DNA from: Bradyrhizobium sp. 186
Lineage (GTDB): Bacteria > Pseudomonadota > Alphaproteobacteria > Rhizobiales > Xanthobacteraceae
Direction of reading: 5' to 3'
Assembly (NCBI RefSeq): GCF_023101685.1
Contig: NZ_CP082164.1
Coordinates: forward strand, 7,316,001 to 7,380,000
DNA length: 64,000 bases
Position numbers and translations under genes: made by a program
Part shown: one piece after another, positions 1 to 8,804 of the stretch
Numbering within the stretch: the stretch's first letter is position 1
Layout: every line of letters starts with the position of its first letter
Notes under the pieces: generated by a model
What the model was told of the DNA's origin: nothing
What the model saw: only the letters and a program-made list of their open reading frames with translations
The model's database searches: none

Positions 1-153
1 CGAGAGGCCCTCGCCGCGGCGGGTGTAGATGTCGCGGGCGGCTTGGAGCGCCATTGTCGCGTCGCTCGCATGCAGCGAGCCGACATGCTTGTGCGCGAGC
101 CCGTTGCGGCTGCGAATGAAGACTTCCCAGAGTGGCGTGTTCGGCGTGGCCAT
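1..153 (-). CDS. paaB: Phenylacetyl-CoA 1,2-epoxidase subunit PaaB (5' part only)
   Basis: Only the first 51 codons are in the window; the gene runs off the left edge. The start reads MATPNTPLWEVFIR followed by GLAHKHVGSLHASD, the conserved N-terminus of PaaB, the small structural subunit of the PaaABC(D)E ring-epoxidising oxygenase that converts phenylacetyl-CoA to its 1,2-epoxide. It starts 10 bases after the paaA stop on the same strand, the usual paaA-paaB order. Identification is strong from the motif and position. Confidence 0.9.
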   Translation of the reverse strand, partial: MATPNTPLWEVFIRSRNGLAHKHVGSLHASDATMALQAARDIYTRRGEGLS

Positions 154-163
154 CGTGATCTTC

Positions 164-1156
164 CTACTCCGCAGCTTGCGCGGTCTGACGATGCTGACGC
201 TTCGCGGCATAAGCGGCTGCTGCCTCGCGCACCCAGGCGCCGTCCTCATGCGCCTTGCGCCGCGCGGCGAGGCGGTCGCGGTTGCAGGGGCCGTTACCGG
301 CGAGCACCTGCTTGAACTCGGTCCAATCGATCTCGCTGTAGCGCCAGTGCCCGTCGGCATCCTGAATCATGCCGGGATCGGGAATAACGAGGCCGAGATA
401 TTGCGCCTGCGGCACGGTCGCATCGACGAATTTCTGGCGCAGCTCGTCATTGGAGAAGCGCTTGATCTTCCACTTCGTCGAGGTGTCGCTGTGCTGGCTC
501 GTGGCATCAGGCGGGCCGAACATCATCAAGACCGGCCACCACCAGCGGTTCAGCGCATCTTGCGCCATTACCTTCTGCTCGTCGGAGCCGCGGCAAAGCG
601 TCAGCATGATCTCGTAGCCCTGACGCTGGTGGAACGACTCCTCCTTGCAGACGCGGATCATCGCGCGCGCATAGGGGCCGTAGGAGCAACGGCACAGCGG
701 GATCTGGTTCATGATCGCGGCGCCGTCGACCAGCCAGCCGATGGTGCCGATGTCCGCCCAGGTCAGCGTCGGATAGTTGAAGATCGAGGAGTACTTTGCC
801 TTGCCGGCGAGCATGGCATCGACCAGCTCCTCGCGCGAGGTGCCGAGCGTTTCGGCGGCGGCGTAGAGATAAAGCCCGTGGCCGCACTCGTCCTGCACTT
901 TCGCAAGCAGCGCGGCCTTGCGGCGCAACGACGGCGCGCGCGTAATCCAGTTGCCTTCGGGCAGCATGCCGACGATTTCGGAGTGAGCGTGCTGGGAGAT
1001 CTGGCGCGTGAGCGTCTTGCGATAGGCCGCCGGCATCCAGTCGTTCGGCTCGATGCGCTCCTCGGCATCGATGCGCGCCTGGAACTGCGCAGCCCGCGCC
1101 GCATCCTCGACGTTGCGGTCGTCGGCCTCGGCCGTGTTGAGCGCCTGGGTATACAT
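164..1156 (-). CDS. paaA: Phenylacetyl-CoA 1,2-epoxidase catalytic subunit PaaA
   Basis: The 330-residue product is the di-iron catalytic subunit of the phenylacetyl-CoA epoxidase, the first ring-attacking step of aerobic phenylacetate breakdown. Family hallmarks are visible: [33 protein letters not shown] and [16 protein letters not shown], which carry the Glu and His ligands of the di-iron site (EIVG, DECGH, EESFH). Two ATGs lie six bases apart. I chose the inner one because the GGGAGG ribosome site sits six bases before it and directly abuts the outer one. It is followed by paaB and preceded by the repressor gene paaX, all on the minus strand. Confidence 0.95.
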   Translation of the reverse strand: MYTQALNTAEADDRNVEDAARAAQFQARIDAEERIEPNDWMPAAYRKTLTRQISQHAHSEIVGMLPEGNWITRAPSLRRKAALLAKVQDECGHGLYLYAAAETLGTSREELVDAMLAGKAKYSSIFNYPTLTWADIGTIGWLVDGAAIMNQIPLCRCSYGPYARAMIRVCKEESFHQRQGYEIMLTLCRGSDEQKVMAQDALNRWWWPVLMMFGPPDATSQHSDTSTKWKIKRFSNDELRQKFVDATVPQAQYLGLVIPDPGMIQDADGHWRYSEIDWTEFKQVLAGNGPCNRDRLAARRKAHEDGAWVREAAAAYAAKRQHRQTAQAAE

Positions 1157-1183
1157 GCGCATCCTCCCGATTTATTGGGAGAC

Positions 1184-1212
1184 AATATATAACAAAAACT
1201 AGTTCATGCAAG
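1184..1212 (-). promoter_or_regulatory. Candidate promoter of the paa operon
   Basis: In the 76-base gap between paaX and paaA the minus strand shows CTTGCA, a 17-base spacer and TATATT, a reasonable -35/-10 pair about 28 bases before the paaA start. The surrounding AT-rich sequence is unlike its neighbours. PaaX would be expected to bind here, but I do not see a clear match to the known E. coli operator. Confidence 0.4.
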
Positions 1213-1232
1213 ATATTTCTGTAACATAATGA

Positions 1233-2099
1233 TCAAGCCTCGAACCTGCGCTCCAGAAGCTTCCGCGCCGGCGGCAACGGTCCCTTCTCGTTGGTTCCAT
1301 GGCCATCAAGCCATTGCTCTGACGGCACAAGCAGCGCGCGATAAATCTCGCCGCAGAGCTCGCGGGCAGCCCGGCCCGGCCAGTCCGCCGGCAGCAGGCT
1401 GTCCGGCAGCAGCGGATCGCGCAGCACGACGCGGCGGTAGTAGTGGATCAGGAGAATACGCGCAGTGAAGGCGTCGGCCTCGGACAAATCCGCGCCCCGC
1501 CCGATCGCGGCGCGCAGCGGCTCGAACGTCTTCATGAACTTCAGATAAGCATCCGCTGTGCGGTCCAGCGGCCAGCTCGCGCTGAGCAGCCGGCGCCCGC
1601 TGTCATCCTCCGCGGAGACTTCGAGGCGAATGGCGCCCGCAGCCTCGTCCGGCGCGGGGACGCCGGAGGGCGCGACCCACACACCCGGCAGCGGACTGCC
1701 GAAGCCGGCGTTGCGCAGCGCCTCGCGCGAGGCGTCGCGGTCCTCGCCATTGCCGATCAGCAGGAGCTCGAAGCGGCCGGTCCAGTCCGACGGCGGAGGA
1801 TCGTAGATGTGGCGCGTGGCGGCTTCAAACGTCTGGCGACCCTTTTCGGCGAGACGATAAAAACTATTGCGGCCGACTTTTTCGCGCGTCAGCCAGCGGT
1901 CTGCCGCAAGGCGCGACATCGCCGTACGCACCACGCCGCTGTCGATGTCGAGACCTTCGAAGAATTTCAGCAGGGTGCCGAGCCATACCGAGCCGCCACG
2001 CGGCACGATCGCATCGCCGAACACGGTGATGACGATGGAGCCGGTGCGCGACGGCTCGCGCTTGAGCTGGTCGATGATGCGGGAGAGCGGATGCGCCAT
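1233..2099 (-). CDS. paaX: Phenylacetic acid degradation repressor PaaX
   Basis: The 288-residue product is a PaaX-family GntR-like repressor, which in characterised bacteria represses the paa genes and is released by phenylacetyl-CoA. The N-terminal winged helix is seen in GSIVITVFGDAIVPRGG and VVRTAMSRLAADRWL, followed by VGRNSFYRLAEKGR and the PaaX C-terminal domain. An upstream in-frame start would add 12 residues (MSRRHQTRYASH), but family proteins normally begin near MAHPLSRIIDQL, so I used that. It lies just upstream of paaA in the same direction, consistent with local control of the operon. Confidence 0.9.
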   Translation of the reverse strand: MAHPLSRIIDQLKREPSRTGSIVITVFGDAIVPRGGSVWLGTLLKFFEGLDIDSGVVRTAMSRLAADRWLTREKVGRNSFYRLAEKGRQTFEAATRHIYDPPPSDWTGRFELLLIGNGEDRDASREALRNAGFGSPLPGVWVAPSGVPAPDEAAGAIRLEVSAEDDSGRRLLSASWPLDRTADAYLKFMKTFEPLRAAIGRGADLSEADAFTARILLIHYYRRVVLRDPLLPDSLLPADWPGRAARELCGEIYRALLVPSEQWLDGHGTNEKGPLPPARKLLERRFEA

Positions 2100-2169
2100 G
2101 TGCGAGGCATAGCGCGTTTGGTGTCGGCGGGACAATGGAGGCGAGAGACGCGCCGAGGATCTCTATTCT

Positions 2170-2310
2170 CCCTCTCCCCGTTCTTACGGGGAGAGGGTTG
2201 GGGTGAGGGCTGCTTCCGCAAAAACCGCGTGAGTTGGACTCGCGGAGACTCCCCCTCACCCGGAATTTGCTATCGCAAATTCCGGCCTCTCCCGCAGGCG
2301 GGGAGAGGCG
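2170..2310. repeat. Composite palindromic intergenic repeat
   Basis: Three inverted repeats lie in tandem: CCCTCTCCCC...GGGGAGAGGG, CGGAATTTG...CAAATTCCG and GCCTCTCCC...GGGGAGAGGC. The outer GC-rich arms can also pair with one another. Elements of this look are common in Bradyrhizobium intergenic DNA. This one fills the gap between paaX and the hydrolase gene and may act as a transcript end or mRNA-stabilising structure. Confidence 0.75.
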
Positions 2311-2315
2311 AAAAA

Positions 2316-3086
2316 CTAGCGATGCGGATCGGGATACACCAGGCTGCGCCAGCCGCTGCGGTCGAAGGGCCGCCACTGGCCTTCCTTCTGCGCGAGCCTG
2401 TCGGCCACCGCATAGACCGCGGCGGGGTGATGGCCCATGCCGCAATGGCTGCTCTCGACCTCGATGCTCTCGGTCTGCGTGCCGGATTTCTCCATGCAGC
2501 CCTGCCAGGCACAGACGCCGTCAGTGCGGCTGAAGATGGCCGTCGTCGGGACAGGCGGCGGCAGGGCGAGTTCGCCACCGAAGCGCGGATCGACCTCGTC
2601 GGAACGTAGTCCGCTCGCCCATTCGTAGACGCGCCAGGCATTGGTCGACTTGGGATCGCCCGCAAAGGGGCTGCCGAGTGTGATTACCTGCCGCACGCGC
2701 TCCGGCATCATCTTGGCGAGCTGGCGCGCATAGAGGCCGCCGAGGCTCCAGCCGACCAGGCTGATCTTGCGGCCATGGGTGTCGTTGAGCTCGTGAATCA
2801 GATCAACCATCGCATCCTGCACGCCCGGACGCAGGCCGTAGTTGCGGCCCTGGCGCCAGCCGGCCACCGCATAGCCCTTGCTCGTCAGGAACGAACGCAG
2901 CGGACGCGTGGACACATCGGACGCCACCAGTCCCGGCAGCACCAGGACCGGATGGCCGTCGCCACGCGGCGCAAGGCTGAGCAGCGGCAGCGCGCCGAGG
3001 AATGCGCCGAGTTCGTGGATCGCGCGCCCCTCCAGAAACATCAGGGTGCGGGACGGTGGACGCAGCGTCTGGGCAGAAGCGGTCAT
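2316..3086 (-). CDS. Alpha/beta hydrolase, lipase-like
   Basis: The 256-residue product has the alpha/beta hydrolase fold pattern: VLVLPGLVASD for the oxyanion-hole strand, nucleophile elbow GWSLGG around residue 120, and a possible catalytic His in SSHCGMGHHP near the C-terminus. No signal peptide is evident. The upstream extension of the reading frame (28 codons) lacks hydrolase character, so the start at MTASAQTLRPP is preferred. It is a paralogue of the hydrolase at 16948-17748, sharing the GWSLGG-YAR layout and the C-terminal AVADRLAQ-EG-W-PFDR segment. The substrate is unknown; an ester or short polyester is possible. Confidence 0.75.
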   Translation of the reverse strand: MTASAQTLRPPSRTLMFLEGRAIHELGAFLGALPLLSLAPRGDGHPVLVLPGLVASDVSTRPLRSFLTSKGYAVAGWRQGRNYGLRPGVQDAMVDLIHELNDTHGRKISLVGWSLGGLYARQLAKMMPERVRQVITLGSPFAGDPKSTNAWRVYEWASGLRSDEVDPRFGGELALPPPVPTTAIFSRTDGVCAWQGCMEKSGTQTESIEVESSHCGMGHHPAAVYAVADRLAQKEGQWRPFDRSGWRSLVYPDPHR

Positions 3087-3273
3087 CAATTGTCCTCTGA
3101 AAAGGCTCCGGCCGCGATGCCGGCAAATGGGCATGAATTCCAATACGCCGGCGTCTCGAACGTTCCGCAACGCAACATGAATCAGCTAGGCGGCCGGTTC
3201 CCGACATTCAAGCGGGAGAGATGCGGCCCGACAACAGGCCTGCGCGTTAATCCTAACGGGCGTGATGGAAAAG

Positions 3274-4560
3274 TCACAGCAATCGAAGCAGGAATTCTAC
3301 GGAGTAAAGGGCGAGCCCGGCGAGCCCGCCGATCAGCGAACCATTGAAGCGGATGTATTGCAGGTCGCGCCCGATGTTGATTTCGATCAGCGAAATCAAC
3401 TGCGTCATATTCCACGACTTGACCTGGTCGGAGATGAAGGTCGAGACGCCGCTCTTCTGGTCGGCGACGATGCTGCGCAACACCGTCACCAGGCCCTTGT
3501 TGATCTCGCCGCGCAGCTCGGCATCGCCCGCGAGCGCTTCACCGGCGGCGACGAACATACCGGCGAGATGATGCTGCAACACTTGCGTCTCGCCCGATGC
3601 GCTGCGTTCGATGAAGGAACGCGTATTGGTCCACACGGTGCGGGCGAGATCGGCGAGCTCGGGCCGCGCCAGGAGATCGCGCTTCAAGCCGTCGATGCGG
3701 CCGATATAGGCTTGGTCGGTGCCGAGCCGGTCGACGAAGCTCAGCACCATGCGGTCGAACTCACCGCGAAACGGATGCTTGGGATCGGCGCGCACTTCGT
3801 CGAAGAAGGCGGTGGCGGACGCCACGAGCTTGTTCACCAGAAACTTGTCGGCACGATAGAGCCTGAGCAGGGTCGGCAATTCCGCGCGCACCTTCTCGCG
3901 GATCATCGCCATCGTCTCCTTCTGATACAACGTATCGTGCATCACACGCAGGAGATCGTCGAACAGGATCTGGTGCCGTCCCTCCGCGACGAAGCCGCGC
4001 AGCGTACCGGCGGCGAGCGGCGCGAGGTCGATCGCCTGGAGCTGCGAGGACACGCGGCGAATGATGAAGGTCATCAGGCCGGAGCTTTCCGTCGCCGAGA
4101 ACGCCTCCGGCAGCAGGCGGAGCGCGAAGCGCGCGAGATCGTCGCTGCGCTTGCGGTCGCGCAGCCAGTCGGCGACGAAGGAGCCGAAATCGATCTCCAT
4201 CAGCTTGGCTTCGACCGGACCGGCTTCAAGGAAATGCACCTGGATGAATTCGCCGAGCTTATCGGCGATGCGGGCCTGGTTGCTCTGGATGATCGCCGTG
4301 TGCGGGATCGGCAGGCCAAGCGGCCGCTTGAACAGCGCGACCACCGCATACCAGTCGGCGAGCCCGCCAATGGTCGCGGCTTCTGCGAAGGCCGCGATGA
4401 AGCCGAACACGGGATGCACGGGCAAGAGCCACTTCGCGAACACGAACAGCGCGAGCGTCGAGGCCAGCACCAGCGCCGCCAGCGCCTTGACGCGGCGCAG
4501 CTCGGCGGCACGTTCGGCGTCGGCGGGGGTGTCGAAGGAGAAGGTGCCGGGTGGGGTCAT
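3274..4560 (-). CDS. DUF445 family membrane protein
   Basis: The 428-residue protein belongs to the DUF445 (YjiN-like) family. It shows an N-terminal hydrophobic segment (LAALVLASTLALFVFAKWLL), then FIAAFAEAATIGGLADWYAV and ALFKRPLGLPIPHTAII, the strongly conserved family signature, and a final hydrophobic segment. Function is not established; related proteins are inner-membrane. The frame is open for 37 more codons upstream, but that part is a translation of a dispersed repeat, so the start at MTPPGTFSFD is used. Confidence 0.85.
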   Translation of the reverse strand: MTPPGTFSFDTPADAERAAELRRVKALAALVLASTLALFVFAKWLLPVHPVFGFIAAFAEAATIGGLADWYAVVALFKRPLGLPIPHTAIIQSNQARIADKLGEFIQVHFLEAGPVEAKLMEIDFGSFVADWLRDRKRSDDLARFALRLLPEAFSATESSGLMTFIIRRVSSQLQAIDLAPLAAGTLRGFVAEGRHQILFDDLLRVMHDTLYQKETMAMIREKVRAELPTLLRLYRADKFLVNKLVASATAFFDEVRADPKHPFRGEFDRMVLSFVDRLGTDQAYIGRIDGLKRDLLARPELADLARTVWTNTRSFIERSASGETQVLQHHLAGMFVAAGEALAGDAELRGEINKGLVTVLRSIVADQKSGVSTFISDQVKSWNMTQLISLIEINIGRDLQYIRFNGSLIGGLAGLALYSVEFLLRLL

Positions 4561-4577
4561 GACTGCATCACAGTACC

Positions 4578-4622
4578 CGTCATTGCGAGCGAAGCGAAGC
4601 AATCCAGAATCTTTCCGCGGAA
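4578..4622. repeat. REP-like dispersed repeat, left half
   Basis: CGTCATTGCGAGCGAAGCG and the following AAGCAATCCAGAATC belong to a palindromic element I recognise from many alphaproteobacterial intergenic regions. Here only one arm is present next to the DUF445 start. A related arm in the opposite orientation is found at 6377-6410, on the other side of the IS110 transposase. Confidence 0.65.
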
Positions 4623-4671
4623 ATGTGTGTGTCAAGGATGAGCAGTCACCTTTTTGTTCGACTGCAGCCAC

Positions 4672-5126
4672 CTCTTCGTCCCGACCGCGGGTTCTGCAGG
4701 ATGGCGCGCGCAGATCAAGTCAAGGCCGGCCTGTTAGGGCCGCCGCGAAGCGGCTTGGCCTTGAGTTGAGCGAGCACGCCATCATGCTTGGTGCGTTGGG
4801 CCGATAGGAGCTCCTCGCGTTGGCGGTTCTGTCAGGGCATCTGCCATCCTCGCATTTGCGATCCAAGGGTCGAGCCGGTTCGACGATCTGGGTTGCTTGC
4901 CAGATCAAACTCACATTCGGTCGTCGCACAAGGCGACTGCACCACGATTCCGCTTGCGGCGGGCAGGCTCGAGAGGACGAGGCCATTCTTCGTTGCGGCG
5001 TTTGAAGCCATGCAATCCATCGGTTCGTCCACCCGGATCTTCCGAGACTGATCGGGCCTCGGCAGATGGGTTATGGTTCTTTCGTTGCGCGCGGGCGGCG
5101 AAGCACGCCGCTTGGTGCGGTCCGGA
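4672..5126. other. Gene-free stretch downstream of IS110 transposase
   Basis: About 455 bases hold several short overlapping frames without a convincing protein signature. It lies immediately 3' of the IS110 transposase gene and is probably part of, or flanking, the element. In the IS1111 group the non-coding end after the transposase gene holds the recombination-guiding (bridge) RNA; whether this stretch does the same cannot be told by eye. Confidence 0.4.
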
Positions 5127-6308
5127 TCAGGCGGCGGGCTTCATCACGGCCCCCTCGATGGTCTCGCCCGCGGTGACATACTTCCACAAGGTCACGAGAA
5201 GCTTGCGCGCCAGCGCCACGATCGCGCGCTTGCGGCCTTGCGGGCTTCGCTCCTTGAACCAGCGCGTCAGGGCCGACTGCGGCTGGTGACGTATCCACAG
5301 CCAGGCGAGCTGGATCATTGTGGTCCGCAGCCTGGGATTGCCGGCCTTCGACACGCCCTGCTCGTGCCGGATGCCTCCGCTTTGCCACGGCGTCGCCGCA
5401 AGCCCCGCATAGGCGGCGACCTGGCGGCGGTTGGAGAACTGCCGGTAGAACGCCTCCGACCAGAGCACGGCCGCAAAGTTGGCGCCGAGCCCTTTCAAGG
5501 CCAGCAGCATCGCCACCGGATCCGGCGCGACCTTGTCTGCAGCGTTCTTGTCTGCAGGCTTCCGGGCTGCGGCCAGCAGAGCATCTCGCGCGGCCTCGAC
5601 CGCCTTGATCTGTTCCAGAAGCAGTTCGACCCGATCGAGCTCGCGGCCGATCTGCGCCTTCAAATGCGAAGGCAGCTCCCGCCCGTCGCCCGTGCGCAAG
5701 GCCTCAAGCCGCGCCCGCCGATTGCGCCGCAGCGGCACGTAGTCGGATATCCCCTGCGCGAACAGAAGACCCTTGATCCGGTTCACATGCGTGATGCGCT
5801 CGGCGATCAGCGTCGCTCGTTCGCGACACAGCCTGCGCCGGTCCTCCTCTTCAGGCGAGGGCGCAACCACCATCGCACAGACCCGCGGCTCGCCGCGCTT
5901 GTAGGCCAGAAGCGCCCGCAACAGCGCCTCGCCATCGAGCCTGTCAGTCTTGGCCCGCCGCCGCCGTCGCGACGTCGCAATCGAGGCGGGATCGACCACG
6001 TGGCTCTCAATGCCGTTCTGTTGCAGAACACGGTGCAGCCAGAACCCGTCCAGCCCAGCTTCCTGGATCGTGATGATCGGATAGCTCTCGCGGGTCCTGG
6101 CCTCCGCCTTGCGCCTGAGTTCCGCAAACAGCTTCATCAGCTCAGCCGTATCGCCGGCCGTGACGCTGTGCCTGGACATCTTCTCGCCCGTACCAGGCGA
6201 AAGTGACGTAATCACCCACGTCGAACGGCTCAGTTCCAAAGACACAAAAATTGCGCCAAACTGCGTCCGGATAGCGGTCGGTCCGTCGGAAGGATGATCG
6301 AGCAACAT
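5127..6308 (-). mobile_element. IS110-family transposase
   Basis: The 393-residue protein is a DEDD transposase/recombinase of the IS110/IS116/IS902 class. The N-terminal RuvC-like part has FVSLELSRSTW, ITIQEAGLDGFW and AKTDRLDGEALLR. The C-terminal Transposase_20 part has LLALKGLGANFAAVLWSEA, FSNRRQVAAYAGL and SGGIRHEQGVSKAGNPRLR, including the conserved Ser region. The first acidic residue is Glu where most relatives have Asp. The ATG has a GGAG six bases upstream. The frame is intact, so the element may be active. Exact ends are not visible because this family lacks terminal inverted repeats. Confidence 0.92.
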
Positions 6309-6376
6309 CGTCGTCTCCAGGTTGAGGGGGTCAGCAACCTCAGTCTGGCCTCAGACCTGGTCGCTATCCACTCCCC

Positions 6377-6410
6377 ATGGAATCTTCGCTTCGCTCCTCG
6401 CACAATGACG
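6377..6410. repeat. REP-like dispersed repeat, right half (inverted)
   Basis: On the minus strand this reads CGTCATTGTGCGAGGAGCG then AAGCGAAGATTCCAT, an imperfect inverted copy of the arm at 4578-4622. It lies between the IS110 start and the phasin terminator. The two arms could be halves of one palindrome separated by the insertion, or two independent repeats. Confidence 0.5.
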
Positions 6411-6417
6411 GCCGCGC

Positions 6418-6446
6418 AAAAAACAAGGCCCGCCGAAGCGGGCCTC
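6418..6446 (-). terminator. Rho-independent terminator of the phasin gene
   Basis: On the minus strand an 8-base stem (AGGCCCGC/GCGGGCCT) with a TTCG loop is followed by a run of T residues, 28 bases after the phasin stop codon. Confidence 0.8.
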
Positions 6447-6473
6447 AAAATTCAGTTTCTCGAAGGCGCCCGA

Positions 6474-6929
6474 TCAGGCGGTCTTGTTGTAGGCCTTGGC
6501 GAAGTTGTCCTGAGCGGTCTTCGCACCGTCAGCGGCGAGCTTGCCGAGATAGTCGGTGGTCGCCTTGGCGCGCGAGACGAACACTTCGCCGCGCGAGCGG
6601 AGCAGGCTCGACTGGATCTCGAGGGCTTCGCTGAACGACTTGGCGGAAGCGAGCTTGTCGATGCCCGAGAAGAACGCATCGGCGTCCTGGTAGATCGCCT
6701 GCTGGATGTTGCGGCTGATCTTGCCGGCCTCGGTGACGGACTCGGTCACAGCATTCTCGATGGCCGCGGTCACGCGCTCGGAGCCGGCGAAAACCTCGGC
6801 AGCACGGTCCTTGGCGGTGTTGGCAGACTTCTTGACGAACTCGCGGGCGGCCTCGGGAACTTCCAGGTTCTGGATGTTCTTGAACGCGTCCTTGAAGCCC
6901 TCGAAAGCAGTGTTGGTTTCAGTGGTCAT
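6474..6929 (-). CDS. Phasin family protein (PHA granule-associated)
   Basis: The 151-residue, almost wholly helical protein matches the alphaproteobacterial phasin family that coats polyhydroxyalkanoate granules. Characteristic parts are AFKNIQNLEVPEAAREFVKKSANTAK near the N-terminus, then NAVTESVTEAGKISRNI and RSRGEVFVSRAKATTDYLG. There is no signal peptide. It stands alone with its own terminator, but a PHA synthase lies 0.8 kb upstream on the same strand. The upstream region carries a TGC-rich double motif that could bind the PHA regulator PhaR. Confidence 0.88.
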   Translation of the reverse strand: MTTETNTAFEGFKDAFKNIQNLEVPEAAREFVKKSANTAKDRAAEVFAGSERVTAAIENAVTESVTEAGKISRNIQQAIYQDADAFFSGIDKLASAKSFSEALEIQSSLLRSRGEVFVSRAKATTDYLGKLAADGAKTAQDNFAKAYNKTA

Positions 6930-7013
6930 GGGGTCTCTCCATCCTCATTGTTTTGAGCTATGGGCTCACCCCGTCCTCGTTGGCCCGGGGCACGGCTTAT
7001 ATGGCATAGTTAA

Positions 7014-7045
7014 TTGTGCGGTGCAATATCCATGTTGCGATGCGA
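7014..7045 (-). promoter_or_regulatory. Candidate PhaR-type operator upstream of phasin
   Basis: Two similar TGC-rich half motifs, TTGTGCGGTGCAA and TGTTGCGATGCGA, lie 84-116 bases upstream of the phasin start. PhaR repressors of other alphaproteobacteria bind TGC-rich sequences in phasin promoters. The match is by character, not by a defined consensus. Confidence 0.35.
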
Positions 7046-7131
7046 TATCACGAAAGCGTGAACAGCTTTAACAGGAAGCATGATGCTGCCTTTGTGGTCA
7101 GTCCGGTTCCCACGCCGCAGACGGCCGCTCC

Positions 7132-7725
7132 TTAGTGCTGGACGGCGCCTGGCAGCCCGTAGGCCTCCATCTGGGCCTGGACCTGCGCGACGTTGTGGCC
7201 GAGCACGACGATGTCATGGGTTTTGCCGTCGACGTCCCGGACATGGTCCCGCAGCAGCGCTTCGGCCTTGAAGCCGAGGCTTTCGAACAGGGCGATGGCT
7301 GCCTGCTGGTCGACCGTCATCTGGACCGAGAGCTTTTCGAGGCCGGCGCCGAGCGCGAGCGCAAAGGTCTCCTGCGACAGTGCCTTCCCCACCCCTTTCC
7401 CGCGGACCTCGGACGCGACCACCATGCGGATCTCACCGACATGGGGCGACCAGGAATGCGGGTCGCGCACCAGCGTGCCGCAGCCGACGACCTTGCCGTC
7501 CCTCACCGCGAGCAGGCTCGTGATCGCGCCGCGTTCGATCTCCTTGACCCAGGCCGAGAGCACTTTTGGCTCGCTGATGTTGCGCGGCAGGAACAACAGA
7601 TCATGAGACGGCAGGCCCTTGCCGAAGGCGAGCACCGCGGCCTCGTCCGCCGGCGACATCAGGCGTATCTCGATATCGCCCGCGTCGATCTTGACGTGAC
7701 GCGGGTAGGAACGCTGCTCAGTCAT
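7132..7725 (-). CDS. GNAT family N-acetyltransferase
   Basis: The 197-residue protein has the GNAT acetyl-CoA fold: IRLMSPADEAAVLAFG at the start, the central strand VGCGTLVRD, then VGEIRMVVASEVRGKGVGKAL, which contains the pyrophosphate-binding R/Q-x-x-G-x-G/A type loop (RGKGVG), and ALFESLGFKAEALLRDHV. It ends with a helical tail. The start at MTEQRSYPRH overlaps the last four bases of the upstream phaC-like gene, so the two are translationally coupled. The acceptor substrate is unknown. Confidence 0.82.
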   Translation of the reverse strand: MTEQRSYPRHVKIDAGDIEIRLMSPADEAAVLAFGKGLPSHDLLFLPRNISEPKVLSAWVKEIERGAITSLLAVRDGKVVGCGTLVRDPHSWSPHVGEIRMVVASEVRGKGVGKALSQETFALALGAGLEKLSVQMTVDQQAAIALFESLGFKAEALLRDHVRDVDGKTHDIVVLGHNVAQVQAQMEAYGLPGAVQH

Positions 7726-8804
7726 GTCGATCTCTTTCCCAGCCAGGAGTCCAGTTTCGGCCACAGCCGCTTGACCGCGTTGGCGCCGGCGACCAGCGAG
7801 ACGTGACCGCCCTTCAGCATCACCTCTTCCTTGTCCTCCGACCCGATCTTCGCGATCAGGTGTTTTGCCGCGTCATAAGGCACGATGTGATCGTGCTCGG
7901 CCACCGCGTGCAGGAACGGCACCTTGATGTTCTCGAGCTTCGCCGCACGGCCGCCGACCGACATGGTGTCGTTGAACAGCTTGTTGTCCCACATCAGGTC
8001 CTTGGTGATGGTGCGGAAATATTCGCCCGCGAGCGGCAACGTGTCGGTCGCCCAGCGATCGAACATCCGGTAGGATTTTACGAACTCGTCGTTCCAGATG
8101 TTTTCCCAGAGCTGGATCTGGCTCACAGTGCGCGAGGCCGGGCGCAGCATCTCGAACGAGGACAAAATCATCTCCGGCGGTACGTTGCCGACACTGTCGA
8201 CGAGCCGGTCGACGTCGAAATAGCGGCGATCGGAGAAATTCGAGAACAGCTTCATCTCGCGGAAATCGATCGGCGTGGTGAAGCAGATCAAATTCTTCAT
8301 CGGCCCGTCCTGGAAGATCGAGCCGTAGAGCAGCGACAGCACCCCACCGAAGCAATAGCCGATAACGGAGACGTCCTGCTCGCCGGAATCCTGCTGCACG
8401 CGACGGACGCAATCCGGGATGAAGTCGAGGACATAGTCCTCCATCCGCAGGCTCTTCTCCTCCGGCCGCGGCGCCGCCCAATCCAGCATGTAGACGTCGT
8501 AGCCGCGCTTGAGCAGAAACTCGATGAAGCTCTGGCCGGGCACGAGATCGAGGATGTAGCCGCGGTTGGTGGTCGCCATCACGATCAGCACCGGCACGCG
8601 GTAGATCTCATCGGACATCGGCCGATAGTGGTAGAGGTTCATCGTGCCGCGCGCATGCAGCACATCCTTCGGCGTCGATCCGAGCGAGGGACCGGAGGTC
8701 GAGAAATATTCGACACCCTTGATGCTGCGCTGGATTGCGCGCTGCACCTCGGACTGGATACGTTCCGGGATCGATGCGAAATCTAGTCCGGTAGGTGCAT
8801 TCAC
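7722..8804 (-). CDS. phaC: Class III poly(3-hydroxyalkanoate) synthase subunit PhaC
   Basis: The 360-residue protein matches class III PHA synthase catalytic subunits in length, much shorter than class I/II enzymes of about 590 residues. The Cys nucleophile is in GYCFGGVLSLLYGS; the catalytic Asp and His lie in AEHDHIVPYDA and LKGGHVSLV. Conserved YHYRP, DWAAPRPEEKSL and DYVLDFIP segments support the call. It polymerises hydroxyacyl-CoA into storage polyester at the granule surface. Its start overlaps the stop of a small upstream gene (ATGA), which is its likely partner subunit. Confidence 0.9.
   Translation of the reverse strand: MNAPTGLDFASIPERIQSEVQRAIQRSIKGVEYFSTSGPSLGSTPKDVLHARGTMNLYHYRPMSDEIYRVPVLIVMATTNRGYILDLVPGQSFIEFLLKRGYDVYMLDWAAPRPEEKSLRMEDYVLDFIPDCVRRVQQDSGEQDVSVIGYCFGGVLSLLYGSIFQDGPMKNLICFTTPIDFREMKLFSNFSDRRYFDVDRLVDSVGNVPPEMILSSFEMLRPASRTVSQIQLWENIWNDEFVKSYRMFDRWATDTLPLAGEYFRTITKDLMWDNKLFNDTMSVGGRAAKLENIKVPFLHAVAEHDHIVPYDAAKHLIAKIGSEDKEEVMLKGGHVSLVAGANAVKRLWPKLDSWLGKRST

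Noticed and set aside
29..1192. 387-codon plus-strand frame opposite paaA
   Set aside because: Shadow of paaA and paaB, which are unmistakable on the minus strand.
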